64,000 nucleotides of DNA from Planctomycetales bacterium 10988 (GCA_009664345.1 CP043547.1:4864709-4928708), one strand, 5' to 3'. Shown: positions 26,528-36,599, numbered from the stretch's first letter. A program made the numbers and translations. The notes: generated by a model from the letters alone, not told the origin.

Positions 26528-28741
26528 TTAGGCAGATGACCGCAGAGGTGAACGGGCATCCCACGCATGGGAAGATTCTTGATTCGCCGACACGGTCGAG
26601 CGAGGAGCGGCCTCCAGCTCCACGGGGGCTATTAACGTTTTCGCAGCGTGAATTTGCGTATCTCTGGTAATCTCCGCCGAGGACAGGACCGTCAAGCGGG
26701 GCATGGTCGGTTGCATGAGTTGTTTGAAAGCTCGTCGTAACTGCGGGGTTGTGAGCAATACGGTCGGGTGCCCCAAGGCGGAGAGTGCCTCGGCCCCTTG
26801 TTCGATGGATTGTCGCACATGATGGCGAACCGCCGGAGACAACAGCCAATGCGTGCCTTGTGCGGATCGTTCGACCCAAGTTCCCAATTGATCTTCTTCC
26901 TCCGGTTCCCAAGCCATCACATGCAGGGTTCCTTGTGGATCACGGTAGCGATCACAGAGGGTGCGGGCCAATCGCTGCCGCGCTGTTTCGGCCAAATCTT
27001 CAAGATAAGCCGTGTCTTTTACTCCATCGAAGCCAGATGCGGCATCACCCAGGGCTTCCAAGATGGCTGCCAGATTTCGAATCGGAACGGCTTCCTGCAA
27101 GAGGAATTGAAGCACCCGTTGCACTTGTCCGAGCGTCAGGATCTCCGGCAGGACCTCCTCCACGGCAGCGGGCGAAGTTTGCCTGAGATGATCGAGCAGT
27201 TGCCGGGTGGCATCGCGGGTGAGCAACTCTTCCGCATGATTCCGAATCACCTCGGTAAGATGCGTGGCCAAGACACTTGTCGCATCAACGACCGAATATC
27301 CGCGTTGCTCTGCCTCTTCACGATCACGCGGATCGATCCAAACGGCCGGCAGTCCGAAAGCGGGCTCTTGCACCGGATCACCGGCCAGATTTCCTTGGGC
27401 CGTTCCCCAATCAATGGCCAAGAGTGAAGACTGCTTCACTTCTCCGCTGGCCACGACGGTGCCGGCGATTTTGATTCGATATTGATTTCGTTGAAGTCGC
27501 ATGTTGTCGGCAATGCGGACCTTCGGCACGATGATGCCAAGTTCGCCGGCGACGTTTTGCCGAACCATTTGCAGACGTTCCAGCAAGTTCCCTCGCTGTG
27601 GATCGGCTAAGCGAATGAGACCGAACCCGATTTCCAATTCCATTGGATCGACGTGCAGAAACTGTTCGAGCGACTGTTCGGTCGTTCCCCCCGGTGTTGT
27701 TTCGGCTTCCTCTTCGACATCAAGAGCTTCTTGATTTTCCCGATCGAGTCTTCGCTTCTCCATCCAACTTAAGAGGCCGCAGCCGACCGCCAAGGCGATG
27801 AGGGGTAGCTTTGGAAGTCCCGTGAACGAAAGCATCAACAAGAACCCCGCGGTGAGTGCCAGGGTTCGCGGTGATGTAAAAAGTTGTTTTTGGATTTCTC
27901 CGCCGAGATCGCTTTGCACACTGCTGCGCGTGACGAGCATCCCGGCGGCTAGCGAAATCAAGAGGGCAGGCACTTGGCTCACTAAGCCATCGCCGATCGT
28001 AAGTCGGGTAAAGATGTCCGCCGCTTCGCTAATCGTCATGCCTGCTTCGAAGAGTCCAACGTAGAGACCACCGAGCAGATTAATGGTTGTGATCGCCAGC
28101 CCCGCGATGGCATCGCCGCGGACAAACTTACTTGCTCCGTCCATCGCTCCAAAGAAATCGGCCTGCCGGGTAAGGTCTTCGCGACGGATTCGAGCCTGTT
28201 GTTCATCAATGACCCCGGCGGCCAAATCGGCATCGATCGCCATTTGCCGACCGGGCAGTCCGTCGAGCGTAAATCGGGCGGAGACCTCCCCGATCCGCGT
28301 GGCCCCTTTGGTAATCACCAGAAATTGGATTAAAAGAATGATCGCAAAGATGACGAAGCCCACGACAAGGCGGCCTTCATTGCCTACCACGAAAGAGCTA
28401 AACGCCGGGATCACTTCGCCGGCTGCCTGAATCCCTACCGAGTCGGCCTCGGTGAGAATCAGCCGAGTGGTCGCCACGTTGAGTACCAGCCTCGCCAGCG
28501 TCGTCGCCAACAGAAGCGAGGGGAACATGCTTAGTTCCAGGGGCGTCTTGACCGAAAGTGTCGTCAGCAACAGCAAGATGGCGAAGGCAATATTCGCGGC
28601 CAAGAACAAGTCCACCATCCCGGCGGGAAGCGGAACCAAAAGCACCAACACGCACCCGACCACTCCCAAAGGCAATAGCCATTGGCTCCATGCCGATTGG
28701 GCACGGGGGTTCATGGGTCCATGTTGATCGCCCGAGGTCAT
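26528..28741 (-). CDS. flhA: FlhA, flagellar type III export apparatus membrane protein
   Basis: 737 residues from the ATG at 28741, which has GAGGAG six bases upstream; the open frame extends 27 codons further without a ribosome site. Eight membrane helices fill about 20-330, including LAANIAFAILLLLTTLSV and the FHIPEP-family block RFTLDGLPGRQMAIDADLAA with GAMDGASKFVRGDAIAGL. The cytoplasmic domain (about 360-700) forms the nonameric ring that receives export chaperones (DPVQEPAFGLPAVWIDPRDR). It is the first gene of flhA > flhF > flhG. The C-terminal extension beyond about residue 700 is longer than usual. Confidence 0.96.
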   Translation of the reverse strand: MTSGDQHGPMNPRAQSAWSQWLLPLGVVGCVLVLLVPLPAGMVDLFLAANIAFAILLLLTTLSVKTPLELSMFPSLLLATTLARLVLNVATTRLILTEADSVGIQAAGEVIPAFSSFVVGNEGRLVVGFVIFAIILLIQFLVITKGATRIGEVSARFTLDGLPGRQMAIDADLAAGVIDEQQARIRREDLTRQADFFGAMDGASKFVRGDAIAGLAITTINLLGGLYVGLFEAGMTISEAADIFTRLTIGDGLVSQVPALLISLAAGMLVTRSSVQSDLGGEIQKQLFTSPRTLALTAGFLLMLSFTGLPKLPLIALAVGCGLLSWMEKRRLDRENQEALDVEEEAETTPGGTTEQSLEQFLHVDPMELEIGFGLIRLADPQRGNLLERLQMVRQNVAGELGIIVPKVRIADNMRLQRNQYRIKIAGTVVASGEVKQSSLLAIDWGTAQGNLAGDPVQEPAFGLPAVWIDPRDREEAEQRGYSVVDATSVLATHLTEVIRNHAEELLTRDATRQLLDHLRQTSPAAVEEVLPEILTLGQVQRVLQFLLQEAVPIRNLAAILEALGDAASGFDGVKDTAYLEDLAETARQRLARTLCDRYRDPQGTLHVMAWEPEEEDQLGTWVERSAQGTHWLLSPAVRHHVRQSIEQGAEALSALGHPTVLLTTPQLRRAFKQLMQPTMPRLTVLSSAEITRDTQIHAAKTLIAPVELEAAPRSTVSANQESSHAWDARSPLRSSA

Positions 28742-28970
28742 GCGATGCTCCTCAACTGTCCGAGGCCTGAAAAATACGGCGGCAAGAAGTGTGTCTCCCT
28801 TTCGCCGAAGCAGCTGAGTCACCGCAGGAGACTTGTGAAGGCTCCGTCAACGAAAGGGATTGTGGATGCGAAGCCTAGCCGATGTGCCCGTCCGAGTCTA
28901 GAGCGTTTTTCTTCCCGGCTTTGAGCGGCCTTTGAAGGGAGATCTGCGTTGAAGAAAGGCTTTGGGTAAA

Positions 28971-30365
28971 TCAGGCGGTTTCTATAGAAGAGGTGGGCTT
29001 GGTCGAAGGGACAAAAGTTTGCTCGACTTTACTGGTGGATCGGAGCCACACGAGGGAAATCCCCGCATGGGCAAACAACACGAGGGGTTCCAAAGAATTC
29101 ACGAAATTGCCAAAAATCTCTTCAGGGGGAATTGGAAAATACCCTATCAAAAACCCGATGATCGATAATACAAGGAACCAACCATAGAAGACCCTCCAAC
29201 GTGAGAAGTCCCTCACGACGCGATAAAACAGTAAGGAAGGAAGAACCGCAACGAAGGCACTATGCGGAAGTAAATGAGGAGAGAGAGGCAACATAAGAAA
29301 CAGGGTAAAAGCAAGCAGGTTATCCAGAAGCAACTTATTCTGGGGGGGAGAGTTGGATGGGGCTTCCTCCTTCAGGCTGTGAAGTGCGGTGTTTCTCCAA
29401 GCGAAATAGACCCAGATTCCTGCCACCAGAACTGCCCCACCTGCGAAACCGAAAAAAGTCAAACTGCCGATCCAGCTCTCGGGAGCTTCTGGAAAGAACG
29501 CGAGGAGAAGAGCTCGGAGATTCATCAATTGATGTGTCGGAACCCCTTCGATCCCTTGCTTCGTTCCTACCTCTCGCATGATTTGAACCCAATCAAACCA
29601 AGGCTTTACACCTATCAAGAGACTGGTACTCAGGAAAATTCCCAGTGACCAACCACAGGTACTAAGCAGAATTTTCCAATACCCACCAAAAAGGACGGCG
29701 ATTCCGAGATATAATCCCAGCTGTGGTTTGATCACCAACAAACTTAAAAAGAGGCCCGCCCAGATTGGCTTTTGGGCTCGCCAGGCGAGGAGACACCCAG
29801 TGAGAAGGATACCTATCAAGAAGGTCAACTGCCCTGAATTGAAGACAGGAAAAATCGGTGCAAAGCAAAGAACCCCTGAGATCGCAGCCAGTTTCTCCTT
29901 GAATGACCACGACGTCATCAAATACTTCCACCAAATCCAGCACATCCCGGCAAGAAGAATAAAATTACAAATTGCCCATACCCGCCAACTTATCTCCAAG
30001 GAGACCAAGCTAAACGGCACCATCATTACGGCCAACAATGGGGAATTCAAATATCTTAAGACAAAACTGGCCTCCGAAATCGCTGGGTCGAGCGAAGAGG
30101 GAACCTGTCTGCTTTTTTCCGCGAGGTGGGTTTGATACTCCTTCTGAACTTTGAAATCATAGAGTTGATCGGCTTCGCCTTGGCGGACAATTTCCCCTGC
30201 CGAATGAAAGGCTAGAAAATCGGTCCACCAGATCCCCCAACGAGGGACATTAACGAAAAAGATGGCTACCAGATAGATCACGAAGAGGGTGAAACCGAGG
30301 ACCGTCAATTGCTGTCGAAGGTCAATACTTCTGCCTTCGGGAAGATTGTTCTGGTTCTTCTCCAC
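28971..30365 (-). CDS. GT87 (DUF2029) membrane glycosyltransferase, copy 1 of 4
   Basis: 464 residues from a GTG at 30365 with GGAG nine bases upstream, which lies over the end of the preceding copy. About ten membrane helices are expected. The loop after helix 1 has WGIWWTDFLAFHSAG, where the Asp matches the catalytic Asp position of GT-C enzymes such as PimE; VIKPQLGLYLGIAVLFGGYW and LPLSPHLLPHSAFVAVLP are shared with the other three copies. GT87 enzymes transfer mannose or other hexoses from polyprenyl-phosphate donors on the outer membrane face. Last gene of the cluster. Acceptor unknown. Confidence 0.88.
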   Translation of the reverse strand: MEKNQNNLPEGRSIDLRQQLTVLGFTLFVIYLVAIFFVNVPRWGIWWTDFLAFHSAGEIVRQGEADQLYDFKVQKEYQTHLAEKSRQVPSSLDPAISEASFVLRYLNSPLLAVMMVPFSLVSLEISWRVWAICNFILLAGMCWIWWKYLMTSWSFKEKLAAISGVLCFAPIFPVFNSGQLTFLIGILLTGCLLAWRAQKPIWAGLFLSLLVIKPQLGLYLGIAVLFGGYWKILLSTCGWSLGIFLSTSLLIGVKPWFDWVQIMREVGTKQGIEGVPTHQLMNLRALLLAFFPEAPESWIGSLTFFGFAGGAVLVAGIWVYFAWRNTALHSLKEEAPSNSPPQNKLLLDNLLAFTLFLMLPLSPHLLPHSAFVAVLPSLLFYRVVRDFSRWRVFYGWFLVLSIIGFLIGYFPIPPEEIFGNFVNSLEPLVLFAHAGISLVWLRSTSKVEQTFVPSTKPTSSIETA

Positions 30366-30371
30366 GATCTA

Positions 30372-31727
30372 CTACTCCACGGTCATCGTGGTATGCAACC
30401 GCCGACGCTGTGTTTTGAGCCACGCCAGGGAAAAAACGACGTGACCAAAGAGAATACAAGTTATCAGTCGAGGGCCTAAGGCAAAAGGAGGAAGTTCTTC
30501 GATGACAGTGAAGCTGGCAAGAAAGAAGGTAAACAGGGAAAGCACCAGAAACCATCCATAGGCTACCACCCAAGTTCGGTTTTCGCGCAAGGAATGGTAA
30601 AGCAGCAATGCGGGGAAGATGGCCATAAAAGTCCCATAGTTAAACAGGTGAGGATTCACCGCTAAGAGAAGAAACAAAGTACAGGAAATTTGAGTATCGA
30701 ACAGCGGCGAGGGAGGAACCGAGGTAACCTGATGTTCCGTTACTGAAGCTTTCCGATCTTGATGCCACCAAATCCATACCACCATCGTAGCCCCGATGAA
30801 GAAGCAGAAGTAGGTAAAAGCAGAAACCCAACTTTGGTAATCACTTGGGAAAGTCATCACAAAAAAGCCGCGTAGATTCGGCATTCGCCAAGTATCCACT
30901 CCGCTTCCGACTCCATGGACACTCCCGACCTCGCTTAGTACCTTGAGCCAGTCAAGCCATACACGATATCCTAACAGTAAGCTTGTTCCTGCGAAAAGCC
31001 CTAGACCCCAACTGAGCGTGCTCAAGAGAATCTTCCATTCTCGATCGATCACCACCGCAAGGGCTAAGAAAGTCGCCATCTGGGGCTTGATGATGAGTAA
31101 ACTCAGGAAAAGGCCTGCTAGCCAAGGTCGATTACTTCGCCAGCTAAAGATGGTGCATCCTATCAGAAGACAGACGAACAGAGTGAGTTGGCCAGCGTTC
31201 AACGAAGGGACAAGAGGAAAGTAGGAAAGAATCGCTGCCAATCCAGCCCATTGTTCTCCTTTCGACCAACTCCTTCCAAGATGAACCCGACATAAGCTTA
31301 GGATCGCAATGAGAAAACACACGTTGCAACACAGCCAGGTCCACCAACTCACTTCCAAGGGCAGCAGAGAGAAGGGGACAACAAGGACCGCCAATGGAGG
31401 AGCATTGTAATAGCCCAGGACGGTTGTACCTAGTAACTTTCCATCGCCAAAGGGATTTTCCTTCTCGTTTTTGTCTCCCACAATCCGAAGTTGATAATCC
31501 AGCTGAGTATTGAGATCATAAAGATGATCTGTTTCGCCTTCGAGAATCATCTGACCGGCCGTATAAAAGGCCAGCCAATCGGTCCACCAAATCCCTTGCT
31601 GCGGAATATTCCGTAAGAAAATAATGCCCATATAAGTAACAAAGAGGGCAAATCCCAGGGCGGTCAACTGACGGCGAATATCAATCCCAGCGATTGTAGT
31701 CGAGGTGGTGGGCTCGGGTTCCATCAA
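30372..31727 (-). CDS. GT87 (DUF2029) membrane glycosyltransferase, copy 2 of 4
   Basis: 451 residues; its ATG overlaps the stop of copy 3 by ATGA. QGIWWTDWLAFYTAGQMI carries the conserved TDxxAF after helix 1; YYNAPPLAVLVVPFSLLPLE and LLIIKPQMATFLALAVVID are the membrane-edge loops shared by the family. The region with PHLFNYGTFMAIFPALLL replaces the SPHL-H segment of the others. Same role class as its neighbours: transfer of a sugar from a lipid-phosphate donor. Six nt separate it from copy 1, so the four are one transcript. Confidence 0.88.
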   Translation of the reverse strand: MMEPEPTTSTTIAGIDIRRQLTALGFALFVTYMGIIFLRNIPQQGIWWTDWLAFYTAGQMILEGETDHLYDLNTQLDYQLRIVGDKNEKENPFGDGKLLGTTVLGYYNAPPLAVLVVPFSLLPLEVSWWTWLCCNVCFLIAILSLCRVHLGRSWSKGEQWAGLAAILSYFPLVPSLNAGQLTLFVCLLIGCTIFSWRSNRPWLAGLFLSLLIIKPQMATFLALAVVIDREWKILLSTLSWGLGLFAGTSLLLGYRVWLDWLKVLSEVGSVHGVGSGVDTWRMPNLRGFFVMTFPSDYQSWVSAFTYFCFFIGATMVVWIWWHQDRKASVTEHQVTSVPPSPLFDTQISCTLFLLLAVNPHLFNYGTFMAIFPALLLYHSLRENRTWVVAYGWFLVLSLFTFFLASFTVIEELPPFALGPRLITCILFGHVVFSLAWLKTQRRRLHTTMTVE

Positions 31728-33118
31728 TTCTCCAGTAGCGGCGTATACTTCATCTTGGAACGCTCGTCGAGAAACATCTTTATTGTAAAAGATGCGTGCC
31801 CCAACAGAATCATCGTTGCGAGTCTCGCTCCTACATCCAGGGATTCAGGTGTCATGACGGCCTTAAACGAGGCAATGTAGAAAATGAACAGCGATACAAC
31901 AAGATACCAACCATAGATGATTGGATGCTTGGGTAGCGTACGTAATTGATGATAAGTTAGAATTGCAGGAATGAGAGCAAGATAGGCAGTGTGACGATAT
32001 AGATGAGGGCTTAAGGGCAGCATTAAGAAAAGGGGCACCGCGATTTTTAAATCAAATAGCGGGATCGAATTGGGTGAGTTGCTTGCCATTGTAGCTGCTT
32101 TAGGCTCATCTTTTACATCGTCGGCGAGCTTTGAAGTATTTTGTCTCCAGGGACCCGGAACCTGGCACCAAATCCAGATGACTAGGCACGCACCTATTAA
32201 AAAGCAAAAGTTCGTTAGGAGATTCATCCAATCCAAGTGGTCGGGATATAGTACGACATAGAAGAAACCTCTGAGATTGTACATGCCCCAAGGAATAATC
32301 CCAAATTCTTCTTGGAAATTCCCGGCTTTCCGCAGCAACAAAAACCAGTCCAACCAGATCCGATGCCCCATTACCAAGCTAGTAGCCACAACCATCACCA
32401 CGGTGGAAAGGCAAGTGCTTAGAAGTACCTTCCAAGCACGACCAAAGAGTACCCCCAATCCTAGATAGATCAGAAGTTGTGGCTTGATGAGTAATAACGC
32501 CAAGTATACTCCGGCTAAATATGGTCGATTGTTTCGCCAACTAAACACAAAACAACATAGGATAAGACAAATGAGTAGAGTCAGCTGGCCACCATGGAGA
32601 ATGACAATGAGAGGATAAAATGCCAACGCCCCTGCCAGAGCCGCCCACTGTTCTGCCGGTGTCCAGATTCTTACTAGGTTCTTCCAACAAATCCTAAAAA
32701 TTAAGATCAGAAAAAGTACATTGAAGCCGAGCCAGATCCCCCAGCCAACTTCGACCGAAACGTAGCTCAACGGCACCAAAATAAGGGCAAGAGAAGGCGC
32801 ATTGTAATAGCCTATGACTCCTGAAATAAACACTCCATGTAAAAATTTAGGTGGTTCTAAACTTCTTCCGTCGGTCAGCTCCGCTTGATATTGTTTTTGG
32901 GCTTCTAAGTCATAGAGGTGCTCGAAATCCCCCTGAGCTACAATTCTTGCCCCTGTTTGGAACGCCATCCAATCAGTCCACCAAACACCGTCGTTGGGAA
33001 TATCCCGGAAGAAAGCAATTCCCAGAAAGGTGAAAAAAAGAGCAAACCCAACCGCGGTCAATTGACGACGGACATCGATGCCTGCCAAGACGGTTGAAGA
33101 GGAAGTCTGAGGGGCCAT
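31724..33118 (-). CDS. GT87 (DUF2029) membrane glycosyltransferase, copy 3 of 4
   Basis: 464 residues from the ATG at 33118 (GAGG about ten bases upstream); the frame is open to 33148 but without a better site. DGVWWTDWMAFQTGARIVAQ, YYNAPSLALILVPLSYVSVE and LLIKPQLLIYLGLGVLFGRA are the family blocks. LPLSPHLYRHTAYLALIPAI matches copies 1 and 4. Copies 2 and 3 share the N-terminal stretch AGIDVRRQLTAVGFALF, so they appear to be the most recent duplicates. Function as for the others. Confidence 0.88.
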   Translation of the reverse strand: MAPQTSSSTVLAGIDVRRQLTAVGFALFFTFLGIAFFRDIPNDGVWWTDWMAFQTGARIVAQGDFEHLYDLEAQKQYQAELTDGRSLEPPKFLHGVFISGVIGYYNAPSLALILVPLSYVSVEVGWGIWLGFNVLFLILIFRICWKNLVRIWTPAEQWAALAGALAFYPLIVILHGGQLTLLICLILCCFVFSWRNNRPYLAGVYLALLLIKPQLLIYLGLGVLFGRAWKVLLSTCLSTVVMVVATSLVMGHRIWLDWFLLLRKAGNFQEEFGIIPWGMYNLRGFFYVVLYPDHLDWMNLLTNFCFLIGACLVIWIWCQVPGPWRQNTSKLADDVKDEPKAATMASNSPNSIPLFDLKIAVPLFLMLPLSPHLYRHTAYLALIPAILTYHQLRTLPKHPIIYGWYLVVSLFIFYIASFKAVMTPESLDVGARLATMILLGHASFTIKMFLDERSKMKYTPLLEN

Positions 33119-33169
33119 GGACGAGTACCTCAAGTTCGAGCAACTCAAGAAATGAGATACGAACGCGTA

Positions 33170-34546
33170 TCAAACCGAAGCGGAAGAGAGCGTTCGCTGG
33201 TTAGGTTGTACCTTTTTTCTAGTCGAATAAAAGTACCAAACGAGGGCAATCACTGCGTGAAACAGTAAACAGCCAAAGCCCAAGGCGGATTTCAGCTCGT
33301 TATCCCCCGAGCCGATCCCTCCAGTCAGAAGTAGCGAGGGAAGGAGAAAGAACAGCATCGAGAACGCGATCAAAACACCATATCCCACTACGACCCAACG
33401 AGCCTTTTTCATGGCAGAAATGAGGAGAATCGCCGGCAAAACGGCTATCCAATTCGTGTGGTTGAAGAGATGGGGTGAGAGCGGAAGCATCAGAAAAAGT
33501 GTCACCGCCATGCGTGTATCGAAATCTGCATTCCGATCGAACGCACATGAATGAGCCTCTTTGTTTCCTGTTTGTTGTGGGCGGGCATTCCACCAAACGA
33601 GAGCAACTCCCAACGCGCCCAAAAGAAAAAGGCTGTTCGTAAGCAAGGGAATCCAAGGGTTCAGGGCTGCTAGAAAATAGTTCTCCGCAAAGGCGCGAAA
33701 GTTGTACATCACCAGGATCACGATCCCGTTTTCACTCTTGAACTGACTGGCCTCTTTGAGTAGAGCAAGCCACTCCCACCAGGGTTCGAGACCACAATAA
33801 AGCGAGGTTGCCAAGAAGATTCCCAAAGCCGTAACGAAGGCTGAGAGTAGAATTCGCCCTTGCCGATTCGCCGCTGCCGCAGCAAAGAGATAAACCCCGA
33901 GTTGCGGTTTGAGAATCAAGCAGCCAAGACACATCCCGGCAATGCTGGTTTTTCCACTTCTCCAAGCGACCACCATCCCGGCGATGATCAGGGTCATCAA
34001 GATCGAGACCTGTCCTTGGTTGAAAACCGCGAAGATCGGCTGAAAAGCCAGCATTCCCGCGAGGCTCAAAACCTTGCTGTCAAGCAACCATTCCCGCTGC
34101 ACGGTCGCGAGCAGCAAGCCGATTAGGCAGAGTAAAAATGTTCCATTGGCCCCTAGAAAATAAAACCAACTCTGTTCCAGAGAAGAGTAAGATAGTGGAG
34201 TAAGGAGAATCGCCAGCGGAGGAGGATTATAAAACCCTATCACTCCGGTCGAGAGGGGCGGGTAATTCTTGATCGTCAGATTTTTCCCATCGGAGCTTTT
34301 CGTTTGCGCTTCTCGCTGAACCTCCAGAGAATAAAGTTGATTAATGTTACCTTCCGCGACGATCCGCCCGGCAGCGTAAAACGCTAAATAGTCCGTTTTC
34401 CAAACGCCTTGCTCGGCAATATCCTTCTGAAGGATGACCGACATCACTACGAAAAAGAAGAGAATCCCCAAGATCGCGAACTGCCAGCGAACATAACGGA
34501 GCCAGAGGCCCTCTTCCGGTTTCGCTTGGGGATTCGGAGACTTCAT
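33170..34546 (-). CDS. GT87 (DUF2029) membrane glycosyltransferase, copy 4 of 4
   Basis: 458 residues and the first of the four in transcription order. QGVWKTDYLAFYAAGRIVAE has Lys where the others have Trp, but keeps TDxxAF. FYNPPPLAILLTPLSYSSLE, LILKPQLGVYLFAAAAANRQ and LPLSPHLFNHTNWIAVLPAI follow. It is the most diverged copy. The SDR gene ends 36 nt upstream, so it may be in the same operon. The C-terminus is soluble and basic (RKKVQPNQRT). Confidence 0.88.
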   Translation of the reverse strand: MKSPNPQAKPEEGLWLRYVRWQFAILGILFFFVVMSVILQKDIAEQGVWKTDYLAFYAAGRIVAEGNINQLYSLEVQREAQTKSSDGKNLTIKNYPPLSTGVIGFYNPPPLAILLTPLSYSSLEQSWFYFLGANGTFLLCLIGLLLATVQREWLLDSKVLSLAGMLAFQPIFAVFNQGQVSILMTLIIAGMVVAWRSGKTSIAGMCLGCLILKPQLGVYLFAAAAANRQGRILLSAFVTALGIFLATSLYCGLEPWWEWLALLKEASQFKSENGIVILVMYNFRAFAENYFLAALNPWIPLLTNSLFLLGALGVALVWWNARPQQTGNKEAHSCAFDRNADFDTRMAVTLFLMLPLSPHLFNHTNWIAVLPAILLISAMKKARWVVVGYGVLIAFSMLFFLLPSLLLTGGIGSGDNELKSALGFGCLLFHAVIALVWYFYSTRKKVQPNQRTLSSASV

Positions 34547-34582
34547 GGAGATTTTGCTTTGATGAAGAAGGTTTGAGAACGG

Positions 34583-35320
34583 TTATGCCCAATCTTGGAC
34601 GGTCGGTTTGACGACGATTTCCGGAATGTGGGCACGAGGGGGAAGGCAAGCAATCATCAACGCCGCCGCTCCTAGGTCCTCAGGTTGCAGCATTTTGGAG
34701 CGTCGTTCAGCGCTGACCGGAGCAGGGCGATTGTCGAGAATCGGCGTTTCCACTTCGCCTGGATAGATGTTCGTAATACGAATGCCGTGTTGTTGCTCTT
34801 CCAAAGCGGCGGTACTTCCCAAGGCCGTCATGGCAAACTTCGAAGCACAATAAGCAACGCCGCCCAAGAGCAACGCCCGCTTTCCGGCGATCGAGGAGAC
34901 ATTCAAAATGAGACCATCTTCGCGTTCACGCATCTGCGGCAAAACGGTGTGCATACAGTAGAAAGCCCCGGTGGCATTAATTTGCAGAACCTTTTCCCAA
35001 TTCTCCGGGCTTGTCTCGGCCATGCTGCGTTTGGGAATATTGATGCCGGCACTGTTGACCAAGATATGAATATCGCCCATCGTTTCGCCGGCCCACCCGA
35101 ACAAAGCCTCGACACTCTTTAAGTCAGAAACATCGACCGCATGGGTGAGCATCGTCGGTTCCCCAGTGAACTGAGCGGCTGCCTCTTGTAATTTCTCGAC
35201 GCGTCGCCCGGCCAAGGCGACCTGAGCCCCGGCTTCCGCCAAAGCCTTCGCGATGCCAAAGCCGATCCCTGTCCCGCCGCCGGTGACGACGACGTTCTTT
35301 CCTGCCAATGGTTGAGTCAT
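34583..35320 (-). CDS. Short-chain dehydrogenase/reductase (SDR)
   Basis: 245 residues. The classical SDR pattern is complete: TGGGTGIGFGIAKALAEAG (cofactor loop), the Arg-rich AGRRVEKLQ after strand 2 suggesting NADP(H), NSAG, the catalytic Ser in LNVSSIAGKRA, and YCASK with the Tyr-Lys pair. The PGEVETPI segment closes the core. Substrate cannot be predicted. AAGGGAA precedes the ATG. It is followed after 36 nt by the GT87 cluster on the same strand, which may be incidental or a supply role for sugar or lipid precursors. Confidence 0.92.
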   Translation of the reverse strand: MTQPLAGKNVVVTGGGTGIGFGIAKALAEAGAQVALAGRRVEKLQEAAAQFTGEPTMLTHAVDVSDLKSVEALFGWAGETMGDIHILVNSAGINIPKRSMAETSPENWEKVLQINATGAFYCMHTVLPQMREREDGLILNVSSIAGKRALLLGGVAYCASKFAMTALGSTAALEEQQHGIRITNIYPGEVETPILDNRPAPVSAERRSKMLQPEDLGAAALMIACLPPRAHIPEIVVKPTVQDWA

Positions 35321-35447
35321 GGTGTTCCCTTTTATTGAAAGTTGATCGAAATCGATCTTGTTATGAACTCGTGTGTAGCCCTTTAACCTACTCGCAGAGC
35401 TGCGAATTGAGAAGCACCCTCGGGGAGAAGCTTCCCAAACAAAGGGG

Positions 35448-36599
35448 CTAAGCGGTTCGTCGGCCTCGCTTGGAACGTCGTTTTCGTTGATAACGACTTT
35501 GGGCCGGAGGGCCAGGATTTCGGAAGGCGGTGACGGTGAATTCTTGGCGGTTGAATTGAAGCTGCTTGGCAGAAACTTTTGGAAAACCCCAACTCCGCAC
35601 CCGTTCCAGATAGCCAGGGACTTCCTCGATCAACTTCCAGTCCGGGAGTTTGATGGTAATGAGAATCCCCCGCAACCGGACTTGGGAGGATTCCAAAATC
35701 CCTTCCACCGCATCCAAGGTATAACTCGGAGCGACATTCATATCGGCCATCAGCCAGCGGATTTTCCGCAGATCACGCTTCCGAACTTGGGTGCTCCGTT
35801 TTTGCAGCCAGACAAATTGCGGATGGTTGAGAACTTCCGGAGCCATCTCGGCGGGATCGATCCCGATGACGGAAAGCCCTCGATCGAGCAACGCCTGACT
35901 TGCCCCGCCCGGCGAACTCCCCAACTCCGCACACCATTGGCCTTCTTTGATCGGCAGCTTGGACCACTCCAAGGCTTGGGCCATTTTCAGATAAGTCCTC
36001 GCGACCGCATGGGCAGGAAGCGGCATTCCTGAAAGACCTCCCGGCCAAGGCAAGTGGGCACCCGTCATGCGATGACAACCGTACCACCATTCGTCCGGCT
36101 CCACGAGAATCACATCCAAGACCCGATCCCCCAAGGTCGCGGTTGAATCCGGTTGCTTGATAGTGAGCGTTGGCTCTTCTCCGTCTTCCTGCAAAAGTAA
36201 AGTCCGCTCGACTTCCATCGCCTCTTCGGAACGCCGGGGTTCGTAGCGAAAATCCCCTGCCGGCAAGAGGTCTCGATTCCAAACGTGGAGCCTTTCAAAA
36301 GCCTCGCCTTTCAATTCTTTCGCCAAAGCCACCTTTCCTTCAGCCAATGTGGGAGCTTTGATCTTTCCCCAACAAACTCCAAATGCCCTGGCGAAGACCA
36401 AGGGAAGCGAAGTATTTTCCGCCAACTCTGCGCCAGGTGGAAGCTTGAAGGTGAGAAAACCTGGCCGAGAAAACGCAAAATGCCATTCCGGTCGAAGCTG
36501 GCTCATTTCCCATTTGACCGCACTTTCCGCACCCCGTTGACAGGTCACAAAGAAGAAAGAAGTCGGCAGCTCATGAGACGGGGCGGAAGTGTCTTGCAT
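35448..36599 (-). CDS. RlmM/FtsJ-like SAM-dependent RNA methyltransferase
   Basis: 383 residues from the ATG at 36599 (AAGGA six bases upstream); a GTG at 36623 is an alternative. The N-terminal half resembles the THUMP-containing part of RlmM, which modifies C2498 of 23S rRNA in E. coli. The Rossmann core has CAELGSSPGGASQALLDRGL. The K-D-K-E catalytic tetrad of 2'-O-methyltransferases can be placed at K205 (TYLKMAQ), D286 (LMADMNV), K317 (ITIKLPDW) and E353 (EFTVTAF). The last 18 residues are strongly basic (RYQRKRRSKRGRRTA), suiting RNA binding. The exact target is uncertain. Confidence 0.85.
   Translation of the reverse strand: MQDTSAPSHELPTSFFFVTCQRGAESAVKWEMSQLRPEWHFAFSRPGFLTFKLPPGAELAENTSLPLVFARAFGVCWGKIKAPTLAEGKVALAKELKGEAFERLHVWNRDLLPAGDFRYEPRRSEEAMEVERTLLLQEDGEEPTLTIKQPDSTATLGDRVLDVILVEPDEWWYGCHRMTGAHLPWPGGLSGMPLPAHAVARTYLKMAQALEWSKLPIKEGQWCAELGSSPGGASQALLDRGLSVIGIDPAEMAPEVLNHPQFVWLQKRSTQVRKRDLRKIRWLMADMNVAPSYTLDAVEGILESSQVRLRGILITIKLPDWKLIEEVPGYLERVRSWGFPKVSAKQLQFNRQEFTVTAFRNPGPPAQSRYQRKRRSKRGRRTA

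Noticed and set aside
27878..27892. A/T-tract-like motif inside flhA
   Set aside because: It encodes the conserved IQKQLF segment and differs from the spacer consensus, so coding constraint is enough to explain it.
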